Positions 1 to 8,382 of a stretch of DNA of 64,000 nt are shown here, piece after piece; positions within the stretch are counted from its first letter, which is position 1; the number at the start of each line of letters is the position of its first letter. The notes below the pieces were generated by a model. It did not search any database. It was not told where the DNA came from and saw only the letters and a program-made list of their open reading frames with translations. Source of the stretch: Candidatus Brevundimonas phytovorans. GTDB taxonomy: Bacteria > Pseudomonadota > Alphaproteobacteria > Caulobacterales > Caulobacteraceae. The stretch is from positions 2,009,001-2,073,000 of the forward strand of contig CP119309.1 of assembly GCA_029203145.1 (NCBI GenBank), written 5' to 3'. Made by a program: the position numbers and the translations under genes.

Positions 1-213
1 CTGCCCGCCCTCCATTTCTGGGTGGCGGTGGTCGGCCTGCTGATCTTCATGCCGGCCCTGGCGGCCAAGCTGCTGAGCGGCCCTGATCTCCAGGCCTTCG
101 CCAACACAGGCCTGGTCGTCGGCCCCAGCCTGACCCTGCTGTCGATGGTCCTTTTCGTGGGCATCGTCTTCCGCGCCACGGGCCCCCGCGCGGTCGATCC
201 CCACCCTCAGTGA
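1..213 (+). CDS. C-terminal end of a membrane protein, possibly a small heme-copper-oxidase-like protein (partial)
   Basis: The frame is open at the left edge and ends at a TGA after 70 codons, so only the C-terminus is visible. It shows two hydrophobic stretches (about residues 8-25 and 42-57) separated by a short polar loop, then a short charged tail, which fits the last two membrane spans of an integral membrane protein. The LHFW motif just before the first span resembles small cbb3/COX1-like proteins, but that is a weak resemblance. The upstream part of the gene lies outside the window, so the family call is tentative. Confidence 0.4.
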   Translation: MPALHFWVAVVGLLIFMPALAAKLLSGPDLQAFANTGLVVGPSLTLLSMVLFVGIVFRATGPRAVDPHPQ

Positions 214-313
214 CGATAGATTTTCTTTTCCACGTCAAGGATCTAACCCTATACATTGGCGAAAAGAGGGGATGAGCACCCGACAGGTATTAGAAATTCT
301 ACCCGCTCAAGTG

Positions 314-326
314 AACGATCATCGTT
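314..326. promoter_or_regulatory. 13-bp perfect palindrome upstream of a TonB receptor gene
   Basis: AACGATCATCGTT is a perfect 6+1+6 palindrome 60 bp before the receptor start codon, in the 172-bp gap after the preceding gene. It could be an operator. It does not obviously match the Fur or Zur consensus, and no regulator gene lies next to it. Chance occurrence cannot be excluded. Confidence 0.3.
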
Positions 327-385
327 TGCCGACTTGAGGCCGAACCCAGCACATCTCCCCTCACAGCATCTGCTCCGAGGGGATC

Positions 386-2764
386 ATGTCAGCAGCCATC
401 CACCCGCTTGCCCGCCGCCTTCTGGTCGCCACGGCGCCCGCCGCCTGCGCGGCGGCCTGCCTGGGCGCGCCGACGCTCGGCTGGGCCGAGGCGGACGAAC
501 AGGCCCGGCCCACGCCCGGCGTCGCCAGCGTCGGCGACATTGTCGTCACCGCCCGTCGCCGCGACGAGCGGGCCCAGGACGTGCCCATCGCCCTGACGGT
601 GGTGAACGAGGAACTGCTGGACCGCACCGGCGCCTATAACGTCGGCCAGATCACCCAGCTGGCGCCCAGCGTCCAGTTGCTGACCTCGAACCCGCGCAAC
701 ACCGCCATCACCATCCGGGGCCTGGGCGCCAGCTACGGCCTGGCCAACGACGGGCTGGAGCAGGGCGTCGGCATCTATGTCGATCAGGTCTATTACGGCC
801 GCCCGGCCACGGCGACGCTGGACTTCGTCGATCTGGAGCGGATCGAGATCCTGCGCGGGCCGCAGGGCACCCTGTTCGGCAAGAACACCACGGCGGGGGC
901 CCTGAACATCACCACCCGCGCGCCGTCGTTCACGCCCGAAGGTCAGGCCGAGCTGAGCGTCGGCGACTACGGCTTCCTGCAGGCCAAGGCGACCTTCTCC
1001 GGCCCCCTCATCGAGGAGAAACTGGCGGGCCGCTTCTCGGTCGTCTCCACCCGCCGCGACGGCCTGCTGGACAATGTCACCACCGGCGAGAAGCAGAACT
1101 CGCAGGACGCGATCAGCCTGCGCGGACAGTTGCTGTTCCAGCCCAATGACCGGCTGAGCGTGCGGCTGTTCGCCGACTACGCCGACCTGACGCCCGACTG
1201 CTGCACCCAGGTCTATGTGACGGCGGGCCAGACGCAGAAGCCCCTCGCCCAGCAGTTCGCGGCCCTGGCCGCGGGTCGCGGCTACGCTCCGCCGAGCACC
1301 AACCCCTACGACCGCCTCGCCGACGTCGACAGCGCCATCCAGGCCGACCAGATCCACCGGGGCGCCTCGGCGGTCATCGACTATGATCTGGGCTGGGGCG
1401 TCCTGACCTCGGTCACGGCCTGGCGCGCCTGGGACTGGGGACCAAAGAATGACCGCGACTACACAGCGCTGGACATCACCCGTCAGTCGGCCAACCCGTC
1501 GTGGCAGGACCAGTGGAGCCAGGAACTGCGCCTGTCCTCGACCGGATCGAACCGCATCGACTGGACCGTCGGCCTCTATGCCTTTCATCAGGCGGTCGAG
1601 ACGCACGGCGTCACCGAATATGGCGCCGACGCGACCTACTGGCTGCTCAGCCCGACCCTGCCCGACGCCCTGCTGGACGGCTACAAGGTCTTCAACGACA
1701 GCCGGATCGAGACGGATTCCTACGCCGTCTTCGGCCAGTTCACCTGGAACATCACCGATCGCCTGCACCTGACGCCGGGCCTCCGCTACACCAATGAAGA
1801 GAAGTCGGGCGCCTATGCCGCCACCACGACGGGCGGGCTGGCGACGACTGACGCCACGCTGATCTCACGCCGCCTCGGCATCGCCCGGCCGCAAGCCTAT
1901 GCCGCCGATCTGGCGGACGACGACCTGTCGGGTCAGGTGTCGCTGGCGTGGAATGCGACGCCCGACGTCCTTGCCTACGGCAGCGTGGCGCGAGGCTACA
2001 AGTCAGGCGGCATCAACATGGCCGGCATCCCCAACCTGCCCAATGGCCAGCCCTCCCTGACCAACGCCGTGGTCAAGCCCGAGGTGGTGACCACCTGGGA
2101 GCTGGGCCTGAAGACGCAAGCCTTTGACCGCCGCCTGACCGCCAACCTCGCCGCCTATCGCACCGATGTGGAGGACTATCAGGCCAATGTCGTCGACAGC
2201 GGCCCCGGCGCCCTGCGCGGCTATCTGGCCAATGCCGAGAAGGTGGTGATCCAGGGCGTCGAACTGGACGCCTTCGCCCGCCCGAACCGCAATCTGGACC
2301 TCTACGTCAATGTCGCCTGGACGGACGCCCAGTACGACTCCTTCGCCAACGGCCCCTGCCCGCTGGAACGGATCGGGGCCGCGACCGTGGCCTGCGACCT
2401 GTCGGGTGAGAAACTGCCCGGCGTTTCGCCCTGGGCCGCGTCGATCGGCGGCGAGGTTCACGGCGAGGGCGGCTTCCTCGGCCTGTCGGGCGAGGTCTTC
2501 GCGGGGGCGGACGCCAGCTATCGCTCGACCTACAACTCCGACGCCTCGGTCTCGCGCTACACCGAGATCGAGGGCTATTCGATCCTGAACCTCAGGGCCG
2601 GTTTCCGCGCCGCCAACGGCTGGGAGGCCTTCGTCTGGGTCAAGAACGCGCTGGATGAGGACTATCTGCAGTTCGTCAGCATCCAGTCCGGCAACTCGGG
2701 CCTGGTCATCGGCAATCCCGGCGACCCGCGCACCGTGGGGCTGACGCTGCGGGCGCGCTACTAG
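386..2764 (+). CDS. TonB-dependent outer membrane receptor
   Basis: A 792-residue outer membrane receptor of the iron-complex/FecA-like superfamily, expected to import a ligand in a TonB-dependent way. An N-terminal signal peptide (about residues 1-35, with an Ala-rich hydrophobic core) is followed by a TonB-box-like GDIVVTARRR segment and a plug domain containing IEILRGPQGTLFGKNTTAG. The rest is a beta-barrel of the usual size ending in LTLRARY, with the terminal aromatic typical of barrel insertion. The ATG is preceded by GAGGGG. No regulator, transporter or enzyme next to it points to a ligand. The gene converges on tdh with a shared terminator hairpin. Confidence 0.9.
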   Translation: MSAAIHPLARRLLVATAPAACAAACLGAPTLGWAEADEQARPTPGVASVGDIVVTARRRDERAQDVPIALTVVNEELLDRTGAYNVGQITQLAPSVQLLTSNPRNTAITIRGLGASYGLANDGLEQGVGIYVDQVYYGRPATATLDFVDLERIEILRGPQGTLFGKNTTAGALNITTRAPSFTPEGQAELSVGDYGFLQAKATFSGPLIEEKLAGRFSVVSTRRDGLLDNVTTGEKQNSQDAISLRGQLLFQPNDRLSVRLFADYADLTPDCCTQVYVTAGQTQKPLAQQFAALAAGRGYAPPSTNPYDRLADVDSAIQADQIHRGASAVIDYDLGWGVLTSVTAWRAWDWGPKNDRDYTALDITRQSANPSWQDQWSQELRLSSTGSNRIDWTVGLYAFHQAVETHGVTEYGADATYWLLSPTLPDALLDGYKVFNDSRIETDSYAVFGQFTWNITDRLHLTPGLRYTNEEKSGAYAATTTGGLATTDATLISRRLGIARPQAYAADLADDDLSGQVSLAWNATPDVLAYGSVARGYKSGGINMAGIPNLPNGQPSLTNAVVKPEVVTTWELGLKTQAFDRRLTANLAAYRTDVEDYQANVVDSGPGALRGYLANAEKVVIQGVELDAFARPNRNLDLYVNVAWTDAQYDSFANGPCPLERIGAATVACDLSGEKLPGVSPWAASIGGEVHGEGGFLGLSGEVFAGADASYRSTYNSDASVSRYTEIEGYSILNLRAGFRAANGWEAFVWVKNALDEDYLQFVSIQSGNSGLVIGNPGDPRTVGLTLRARY

Positions 2765-2773
2765 GCACGAAAA

Positions 2774-2802
2774 AGGCCCCTCGCCGACAGGGCGAGGGGC
2801 CT
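2774..2802. terminator. Bidirectional intrinsic terminator between the TonB receptor gene and tdh
   Basis: A perfect 12-bp stem (AGGCCCCTCGCC with GGCGAGGGGCCT) encloses a 5-nt loop. Read on the minus strand the stem is followed by a run of five T, so it should stop tdh transcription well. On the plus strand the tail is only GATTT, which is weaker. Confidence 0.8.
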
Positions 2803-2826
2803 GATTTCATGGAGGCGTCAGACGCC

Positions 2827-3873
2827 TCAGTCGGCCCAGTTGAGCACGACCTTGCCCGACTGGCCCGAGCGCATGGCCTCGAAGCCCGCCTCGAAGTCCT
2901 GATAGGGCATCTGGTGGGTGATCAGCGGCGTCAGGTCCAGACCGGCCTTCAGCAGGCCCAGCATCTTGCGCCAGGTGGTGAACATCTCACGGCCATAGAC
3001 GCCCTTGATGGTCAGGGCCTTCAGGATGATCGCGCCCCAGTCCGTCTCCATCGGCTTGGACGGAATGCCCAGCATGGCCATGCCGCCGCCCATGATCAGG
3101 GTGTCGACGCACTGCTTGAACGCGATGGGCGAGCCCGACATCTCCAGCGCCACGTCAAAGCCGACCTTCAGGCCCAGCTCGTGCATGACGTCGCGCAGGT
3201 CTTCCTTGGTGGTGTTGACCGTGCGCACGCCCGGCGCAACCTTTTGTGCAAGTTCCAGGCGGAAGTCGTTGATATCCGTCAGAACCACGGTGCGAGCGCC
3301 CGCGTGACGCGCCACGGCGGCGGCCATCATGCCGATGGGACCAGCGCCGGTGACCAGCACGTCCTCGCCCAGCAGGTCGAACTGCTGCGCCGTGTGCACG
3401 GCGTTGCCGAAGGGGTCCAGGATCGAGCCGATCTCATAGGGGACGTCGTCGGGCAGCTCGATGACGTTGAAGGCCGGGGCCACCACGAACTCGGCGAAGG
3501 CGCCCTGACGGTTCACGCCGATGCCTCGGGTGTCGGGGTCCAGGTGGAAGTGACCGGCGCGGGCCGCCTCGGAGTTCAGGTCGATGACGTGACCCTCGGC
3601 CGAGACGCGCTGACCGACCTTGAGGCGGCGATCCACGTCCTTGCCGATGGCGACGATCTCGCCGGCGAACTCGTGGCCGGTGATCATGGGCACCGGCACG
3701 TTCTTCTGGGACCACTCGTCCCAGTTCCAGATGTGGATGTCGGTGCCGCAGACAGCCGTGCGGTGGACGCGGATCAGCACGTCCTCGTCGCCCGCCACCG
3801 GGATCGGGGCGTCGATCATCTCGAGGCCGACGCCCGGCTTGGTCTTGGCCAGGGCCTTCATCATGTCCGCCAT
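2827..3873 (-). CDS. tdh: L-threonine 3-dehydrogenase
   Basis: NAD-dependent oxidation of L-threonine to 2-amino-3-ketobutyrate, which the adjacent Kbl cleaves to glycine and acetyl-CoA. It is 348 residues, close to the 341 of E. coli Tdh. The catalytic zinc ligands are visible (Cys42 in VCGTDIHIWNWDEW, His67-Glu68 in TGHEF), as is the Rossmann motif VTGAGPIGM. The loop that in E. coli carries four structural-zinc cysteines reads DLNSEAARAGHFHLDPDTRG here and has none. The ATG at 3873 shares one base with the kbl stop (TGATG); a TTG one codon earlier is possible but less likely. kbl and tdh therefore look like one translationally coupled unit. Confidence 0.93.
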   Translation of the reverse strand: MADMMKALAKTKPGVGLEMIDAPIPVAGDEDVLIRVHRTAVCGTDIHIWNWDEWSQKNVPVPMITGHEFAGEIVAIGKDVDRRLKVGQRVSAEGHVIDLNSEAARAGHFHLDPDTRGIGVNRQGAFAEFVVAPAFNVIELPDDVPYEIGSILDPFGNAVHTAQQFDLLGEDVLVTGAGPIGMMAAAVARHAGARTVVLTDINDFRLELAQKVAPGVRTVNTTKEDLRDVMHELGLKVGFDVALEMSGSPIAFKQCVDTLIMGGGMAMLGIPSKPMETDWGAIILKALTIKGVYGREMFTTWRKMLGLLKAGLDLTPLITHQMPYQDFEAGFEAMRSGQSGKVVLNWAD

Positions 3874-5075
3874 CAAATCACTCCCAGTTCTTTACCAGCC
3901 GTCGTGAACGCCGCCACGGCGGCGTCGATCTGTTCAAAGGTATGCGCCGCCGACATCTGGGTGCGGATGCGGGCCTGACCGCGCGGCACCACCGGGAAGC
4001 TGAAGCCGATCACATAGACGCCCAGTTCCAGCATCCGCGCCGCCATGTCCTGCGCCAGCTTGGCGTCGCCCAGCATGACCGGGATGATGGGGTGCTCGCC
4101 CGGCTGCAGGGTGAAGCCCGCCGCCGTCATGGCCGAGCGGAAGCGCGCGGCGTTGGCGAACAGCTGGGCGCGCAGGGCGTCGCCCTCTTCGCCGGCCGCG
4201 ATGCGGATGGCCTCCAGCGACGAACCGCAGACGGCGGGCGCCAGGGCGTTGGAGAAGAGGTAGGGCCGCGCGCGCTGCTTCAGCAGGGCCACGACATTGG
4301 CCTTGGCGCAGATGAAGCCGCCCATGGCGCCGCCCAGGGCCTTGCCGAAGGTGCCGGTGACGAAGTCCACCTCGACGCCGTTCCAGGCATAGGAGCCGCG
4401 CCCCTTGTCGCCCATGAAGCCGGTGGCGTGGCAGTCGTCGACCATGATCAGGGCGCCGTACTGGTCAGCCAGGGCGCGGATGTCCTTCAGCCTGGCGATA
4501 TAGCCGTCCATCGAGAAGGCGCCGTCGGTGGCGATGATGATCTCGCGCGCGCCGTCGGCCCGTGCCTGCTTCAGCTGGGTCTCGAGGTCGGCCATGTCCG
4601 AGGTGGCGAAGCGATAGCGCTTGGCCTTGCACAGGCGCACGCCGTCGATGATCGAGGCATGGTTCAGGCTGTCCGAGACGATGGCGTCGGCCTCGGTGAA
4701 CAGGGGCTCGAAGATGCCGCCGTTGGCGTCGAAGGCGGCGGCGAACAGGATCGTATCCTCAAAGCCGAGGTAGTCGGCGATGGCGCGTTCCAGTTCCTTG
4801 TGGATTTCCAGCGTGCCGCAGATGAAGCGGACCGAGGCCGTGCCCGCGCCCCACTTTTCCATCGCCTTGACGCCCGCCTGGGTGACGCGCTCGTCGCCGG
4901 CCAGACCAAGGTAGTTGTTGGCGCAGAAGTTCAGAACCTCGCGGCCGTTCACCGAGATCACCGGCCCCTGACGCGAGGCGATGACGCGCTCGGGCTTGGT
5001 CAGCCCCTGCGCATCGATGTCGGCCAGTTCGGCGGAGATGCGGTCGTAGAAGACCGTATTGGTGCTCTGGGTCAT
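3873..5075 (-). CDS. kbl: 2-amino-3-ketobutyrate CoA ligase (glycine C-acetyltransferase)
   Basis: A PLP-dependent alpha-oxoamine synthase that converts 2-amino-3-ketobutyrate and CoA to glycine and acetyl-CoA, the second step of threonine breakdown. It is 400 residues, the normal length. Family hallmarks: NYLGLAG near the N-terminus, SDSLNHASIIDG, VDDCHATGF, and the PLP lysine Lys245 in TFGKALGG. GGAG lies 6 nt before the ATG. It is the first gene of the kbl-tdh pair. The lipoprotein gene upstream is on the same strand with only a 45-bp gap, so co-transcription is possible. Confidence 0.95.
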   Translation of the reverse strand: MTQSTNTVFYDRISAELADIDAQGLTKPERVIASRQGPVISVNGREVLNFCANNYLGLAGDERVTQAGVKAMEKWGAGTASVRFICGTLEIHKELERAIADYLGFEDTILFAAAFDANGGIFEPLFTEADAIVSDSLNHASIIDGVRLCKAKRYRFATSDMADLETQLKQARADGAREIIIATDGAFSMDGYIARLKDIRALADQYGALIMVDDCHATGFMGDKGRGSYAWNGVEVDFVTGTFGKALGGAMGGFICAKANVVALLKQRARPYLFSNALAPAVCGSSLEAIRIAAGEEGDALRAQLFANAARFRSAMTAAGFTLQPGEHPIIPVMLGDAKLAQDMAARMLELGVYVIGFSFPVVPRGQARIRTQMSAAHTFEQIDAAVAAFTTAGKELGVI

Positions 5076-5120
5076 GATTTCTCCGCTACGCTGAATTCAG
5101 GCAGGTTTGAACCCCCGATT

Positions 5121-5978
5121 TCAGGGCGCAGGGGCAGAACCAGCCGAGGCGTCGATCACCGGACGAAACGGACCGACACGAATTTGCTTCCCGCACGGCG
5201 TCAGGGCCAGCGGCAGGCTGATCTGAGCCGCGTCGCCGGGGGCGGTCAGGCGCAGGGTCTTGGCCTCGGGACAGGTCTTTTCGCCCTCCGCCTCGTGCGG
5301 CACGACATTCCAGGCCAGATCGAAATAGGCCTTGGCCTGGGGCTTCAACGGGACCGCCGTCGGCGGCGTGCCTTTCGCGAAATAGTTGCCCGGTTCCTGC
5401 ACCCCCTTCACCGTCGTCAGGGCGCGCCCGTTGGCATCAGCGAGCGTCACAGTCGGATAGCCGGTCAGGCTGCATGTCTGAGCCCCGACGTTCTGCAAGG
5501 CCAGGGTGGTGACGCGGTTGCCCATGCCCGCATCGCCGCCCTCGACCGACAGCTTCAGGTCCGCCCCGACACAAGGACCGACCGGCGCGGGCGCCAGAAC
5601 CGGGACCGGCCGGCTGCACCGCTCGATGATCGTCCCGCCCGTCGTCTCGTTCGGCGCCATTCGGCTGAGGGTCGCGCTCTCCTGGCCATTGCGGCTGGCG
5701 GTCCACCACTCCAGCCCCTGCCCGGCGTAGCGGGCGCCGCTGGCCGAGACCGCGCTGGTCAGGACGTAGTCGCGCCCGTCGTAGGACACCCGCGCCGTCT
5801 CCGTGTCGGGATAGGTGACGGCGATGGTCTTGCCGCTTTCGCAGGCATAGCCGACGGCGGCGGCGGGCGGCGTGGTCGGCGCCTCGATCGGGGCGCTCGG
5901 CGAGGGCGGCGGCTCCTGCGAACAGGCGGCGGCGGTCAGGCCGAGACAGGACAGCAGCACAACGGCGGAACGGGTCAT
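5121..5978 (-). CDS. Lipoprotein with MliC (lysozyme inhibitor) and DUF4232-like domains
   Basis: A predicted 285-residue lipoprotein with signal peptide and lipobox LTAAAC (Cys at about residue 18), then a Pro-rich spacer. Residues about 42-110 look like an MliC domain (YACESGKTIAVTYPD, VSASGARYAGQG, EWWT), the family that inhibits C-type lysozyme at the cell surface. The second half (GPCVGADLKLSVEGGDAG through LTPCGKQ) resembles DUF4232, a Cys-containing beta domain of unknown role. The start at 5978 is preferred because AAGAGAGG precedes it and the signal peptide begins there; an in-frame start 19 codons upstream would bury the signal peptide. The combination of both domains in one chain is unusual to me. 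The gene is divergent from the zinc receptor gene. Confidence 0.75.
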   Translation of the reverse strand: MTRSAVVLLSCLGLTAAACSQEPPPSPSAPIEAPTTPPAAAVGYACESGKTIAVTYPDTETARVSYDGRDYVLTSAVSASGARYAGQGLEWWTASRNGQESATLSRMAPNETTGGTIIERCSRPVPVLAPAPVGPCVGADLKLSVEGGDAGMGNRVTTLALQNVGAQTCSLTGYPTVTLADANGRALTTVKGVQEPGNYFAKGTPPTAVPLKPQAKAYFDLAWNVVPHEAEGEKTCPEAKTLRLTAPGDAAQISLPLALTPCGKQIRVGPFRPVIDASAGSAPAP

Positions 5979-6076
5979 GGGCCTCTCTTGGGCGTCGCGG
6001 AACAGGGGTTCCGTCCCAACGCCGCGCCCGGCCAAAGGCTCCGCTTGCGAGGAAATCCAGCGCGACGGTTGCGTAG

Positions 6077-6096
6077 TGATACACTATAACATATCA
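6077..6096. promoter_or_regulatory. Candidate Zur-type operator upstream of the zinc receptor gene
   Basis: TGATACACTATAACATATCA is an interrupted palindrome with matching 5-bp ends (TGATA/TATCA) and a TATA centre, and it includes TATAACAT, the half-site of known Zur boxes. It lies 23 bp before the receptor start, inside the 140-bp gap shared with the divergent MliC-lipoprotein gene. Zinc repression would suit the receptor's His-rich loop. The left half matches the consensus less well. Confidence 0.5.
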
Positions 6097-6118
6097 AGTC
6101 CGTGACTTTGTAACGGGG

Positions 6119-8182
6119 ATGCGTGCCTTGCGACTTCAAACCTTCCTGCTGACCGCCGCCGGGGCCGCCGCCCTCTCCACATCCGCCGTCGCGGCCGATG
6201 ACGTCATCCAGACCGCGCATCAGGACGAGCCGACCGAGATCGCCGATGTGGTGGTCCGCGCCCTGCCCCTGGGCCGGGCTGGCGACGACGTAGGCTCGCA
6301 CGTCGCCCTGCTGAGCGGCGACGACCTGGTCCACCGCCGCCAGTCGACCCTGGGCGACACCCTGGGCGGCATTCCCGGCGTCAACTCCGACACCTTCGGC
6401 GGCGGGGCCAGCCGCCCGGTGGTCCGCGGTCAGTCCGCCCCCCGCGTCAAGGTGCTGAGCGAAGGCGCAGGCCTGATGGACGCGTCGGAGGTTTCACCCG
6501 ACCACGCGATTTCCGGCGAGCCCCTGCTGCTGGAAGGCATCGAGATCCTGCGCGGCCCCTCGGCGCTTCTCTATGGGGGCGGCGCCATCGGCGGGGCGGT
6601 CAACCTGCTGGACAAGAAGATTCCCACCCGCATCCCCGCGAACGTTGGCGAGGGCGTGGTCGAATATCGTCGCGGCGCGGTCGACAACGAAGAGGCCGGC
6701 GTGGTCGGCATGACGGTCGGCGCCGGGAACTTCGCCGTCCGGGTCGAGGCCGCCGCCCGCAAGGCGGACGACTACAAGGTTCCCGACTGGGACGAACCTC
6801 GCTTGGACGGCTCCTACAACAAGACCTCGACCGCGACGCTCGGCGCCTCCTACATCGGGTCGCGCGGCTATCTGGGCGCGGCCTACACCGAACAGACCAG
6901 CCGCTATGGACTGGCGGGCCACGAGCACGAATTCGAGGGTTGCCACCCGCACGGCGACACCCTGCATTGCGGCGACCATGACGGTGGCGACGACGGTCAC
7001 GATCACGACCACGGCGACGAAGACCATGGCGTGCCCGAGGTCCGGCTGAAGAGCCGCCGCTTCGATGTGCGCGGCGAACTGCGCGATCCCCTGCCCGGTA
7101 TCGAGAACCTGCGCCTGCGCGCCGGCTACACCGACTATCAGCATCAGGAACTGGAGGAAGGCGTCGTCTCGACCACCTTCACCAACGAGGGTTACGACGG
7201 CCGTATCGAGGCCCAGCACCGCGAGATCGCGGGCTTCAAGGGCGTGGTCGGCCTGCAACTGAGCAAGAGCGACTTCGCCGCTGTGGGCGAGGAAAGCTTC
7301 CTGGCCCCCAGCACGACCAGGAACACCGGCCTGTTCGTGATGGAGGAGTATGAGCTGGGCGACTGGCACCTGGAAGGCGCCCTGCGCCAGGAGTGGCAGG
7401 AGGCCTCGGCTCTGGGTCTGGCCGACACCGAGCACAAGCCCTTCTCGATCTCGGGTTCGGCGGTCTGGCACTTCATGCCCGGCTGGTCGGGCGCGATGTC
7501 GCTGTCGCGCTCGCAGCGCGCCCCGTCGGCCCAGGAGCTCTATGCCGACGGCGTCCACCTGGCGACCAACACCTATGAGATGGGCGACAGCCGCCTCGAT
7601 GTCGAAACGGCCAATGCGCTGGAACTGACCCTGCGCAAGACGGCAGGGGCCACCACGGCCTCGGTCAGCGCCTATCACTACGTCTATGACGACTACATCT
7701 TCGCCCGGACCCTGGACCAGTTCGAGGACTTCCGCCTGATCCGCTACAGTCAGGCCGACGCCACCTTCACCGGCCTGGAGGGCGAGGTGCGCCAGCAGCT
7801 GACGCCTTGGCTGTCGGCCACGGTCTTCGGCGACTATGTGCGCGGTGAACTGAAGGGTGACGGCGGAAACCTGCCCCGCATCCCGGCCGCTCGCCTCGGC
7901 GTCCGCGCCGAGGCCTTCTCGGGTCCGTGGTCGGGCGATGTCGAATACAGCCGCACCTTCAAGCAGAACGACATCGCCGCCTTCGAGCGCGAGACGCCCG
8001 GCTACAACATGGTCAACGCCACCGTGGCCTATGATGTCGATTTTGCGGGCATGAAGTCGCAGGTCTTCCTGCGCGGGACCAACCTGCTGGACGAGCTGGC
8101 GCTGAACCACGCCTCCTTCCTGGCCGAGACCGCGCCGCAGCGGGGCCGCAACCTGGTGGTGGGCGTCCGCGCCCGCTTCTGA
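6119..8182 (+). CDS. TonB-dependent receptor, ZnuD/ZnuK-like zinc uptake receptor
   Basis: A 687-residue outer membrane receptor: signal peptide ending around SAVA-AD (residue 26), a plug domain (GDTLGGIPGV, IEILRGPSALLYGGGAIGG) and a barrel ending in VGVRARF. Residues about 268-303 form a His/Asp-rich external loop with some ten His and two Cys (HEHEFEGCHPHGD, CGDHDGGDD, HDHDHGDEDH). Such loops are typical of ZnuD-type zinc receptors. A Zur-like palindrome sits just upstream. The ATG directly abuts its AACGGGG, so spacing is poor; TTG at 6128 would be better spaced but shortens the signal peptide. Zinc as substrate is inferred; nickel or cobalt is possible. Confidence 0.82.
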   Translation: MRALRLQTFLLTAAGAAALSTSAVAADDVIQTAHQDEPTEIADVVVRALPLGRAGDDVGSHVALLSGDDLVHRRQSTLGDTLGGIPGVNSDTFGGGASRPVVRGQSAPRVKVLSEGAGLMDASEVSPDHAISGEPLLLEGIEILRGPSALLYGGGAIGGAVNLLDKKIPTRIPANVGEGVVEYRRGAVDNEEAGVVGMTVGAGNFAVRVEAAARKADDYKVPDWDEPRLDGSYNKTSTATLGASYIGSRGYLGAAYTEQTSRYGLAGHEHEFEGCHPHGDTLHCGDHDGGDDGHDHDHGDEDHGVPEVRLKSRRFDVRGELRDPLPGIENLRLRAGYTDYQHQELEEGVVSTTFTNEGYDGRIEAQHREIAGFKGVVGLQLSKSDFAAVGEESFLAPSTTRNTGLFVMEEYELGDWHLEGALRQEWQEASALGLADTEHKPFSISGSAVWHFMPGWSGAMSLSRSQRAPSAQELYADGVHLATNTYEMGDSRLDVETANALELTLRKTAGATTASVSAYHYVYDDYIFARTLDQFEDFRLIRYSQADATFTGLEGEVRQQLTPWLSATVFGDYVRGELKGDGGNLPRIPAARLGVRAEAFSGPWSGDVEYSRTFKQNDIAAFERETPGYNMVNATVAYDVDFAGMKSQVFLRGTNLLDELALNHASFLAETAPQRGRNLVVGVRARF

Positions 8183-8204
8183 CTTCATCAGAGCTAGAAA
8201 AAAG

Positions 8205-8235
8205 AAGGGGCGGCGTGCGACGGACGCCGCCCCTT
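8205..8235 (+). terminator. Terminator-like hairpin after the zinc receptor gene
   Basis: A perfect 12-bp stem (AAGGGGCGGCGT with ACGCCGCCCCTT) has a 7-nt loop and lies 22 bp after the stop codon. A run of A precedes it and the 3' side has only CGTGCGTT, so a strong U-tract is missing on the plus strand. Confidence 0.6.
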
Positions 8236-8382
8236 CGTGCGTTAGACTGCTGTCGGGCCTGCCGTGACATTTCCGCGTCATTACAGGCTGTTAATCTGAC
8301 AGAGCCCGTGTCGCCATTATTCGGCGCACATCGGTCTTCAAGCAGGTCGACGCTCACGCTTTCGGTCTAGCCAGGACTCTTC

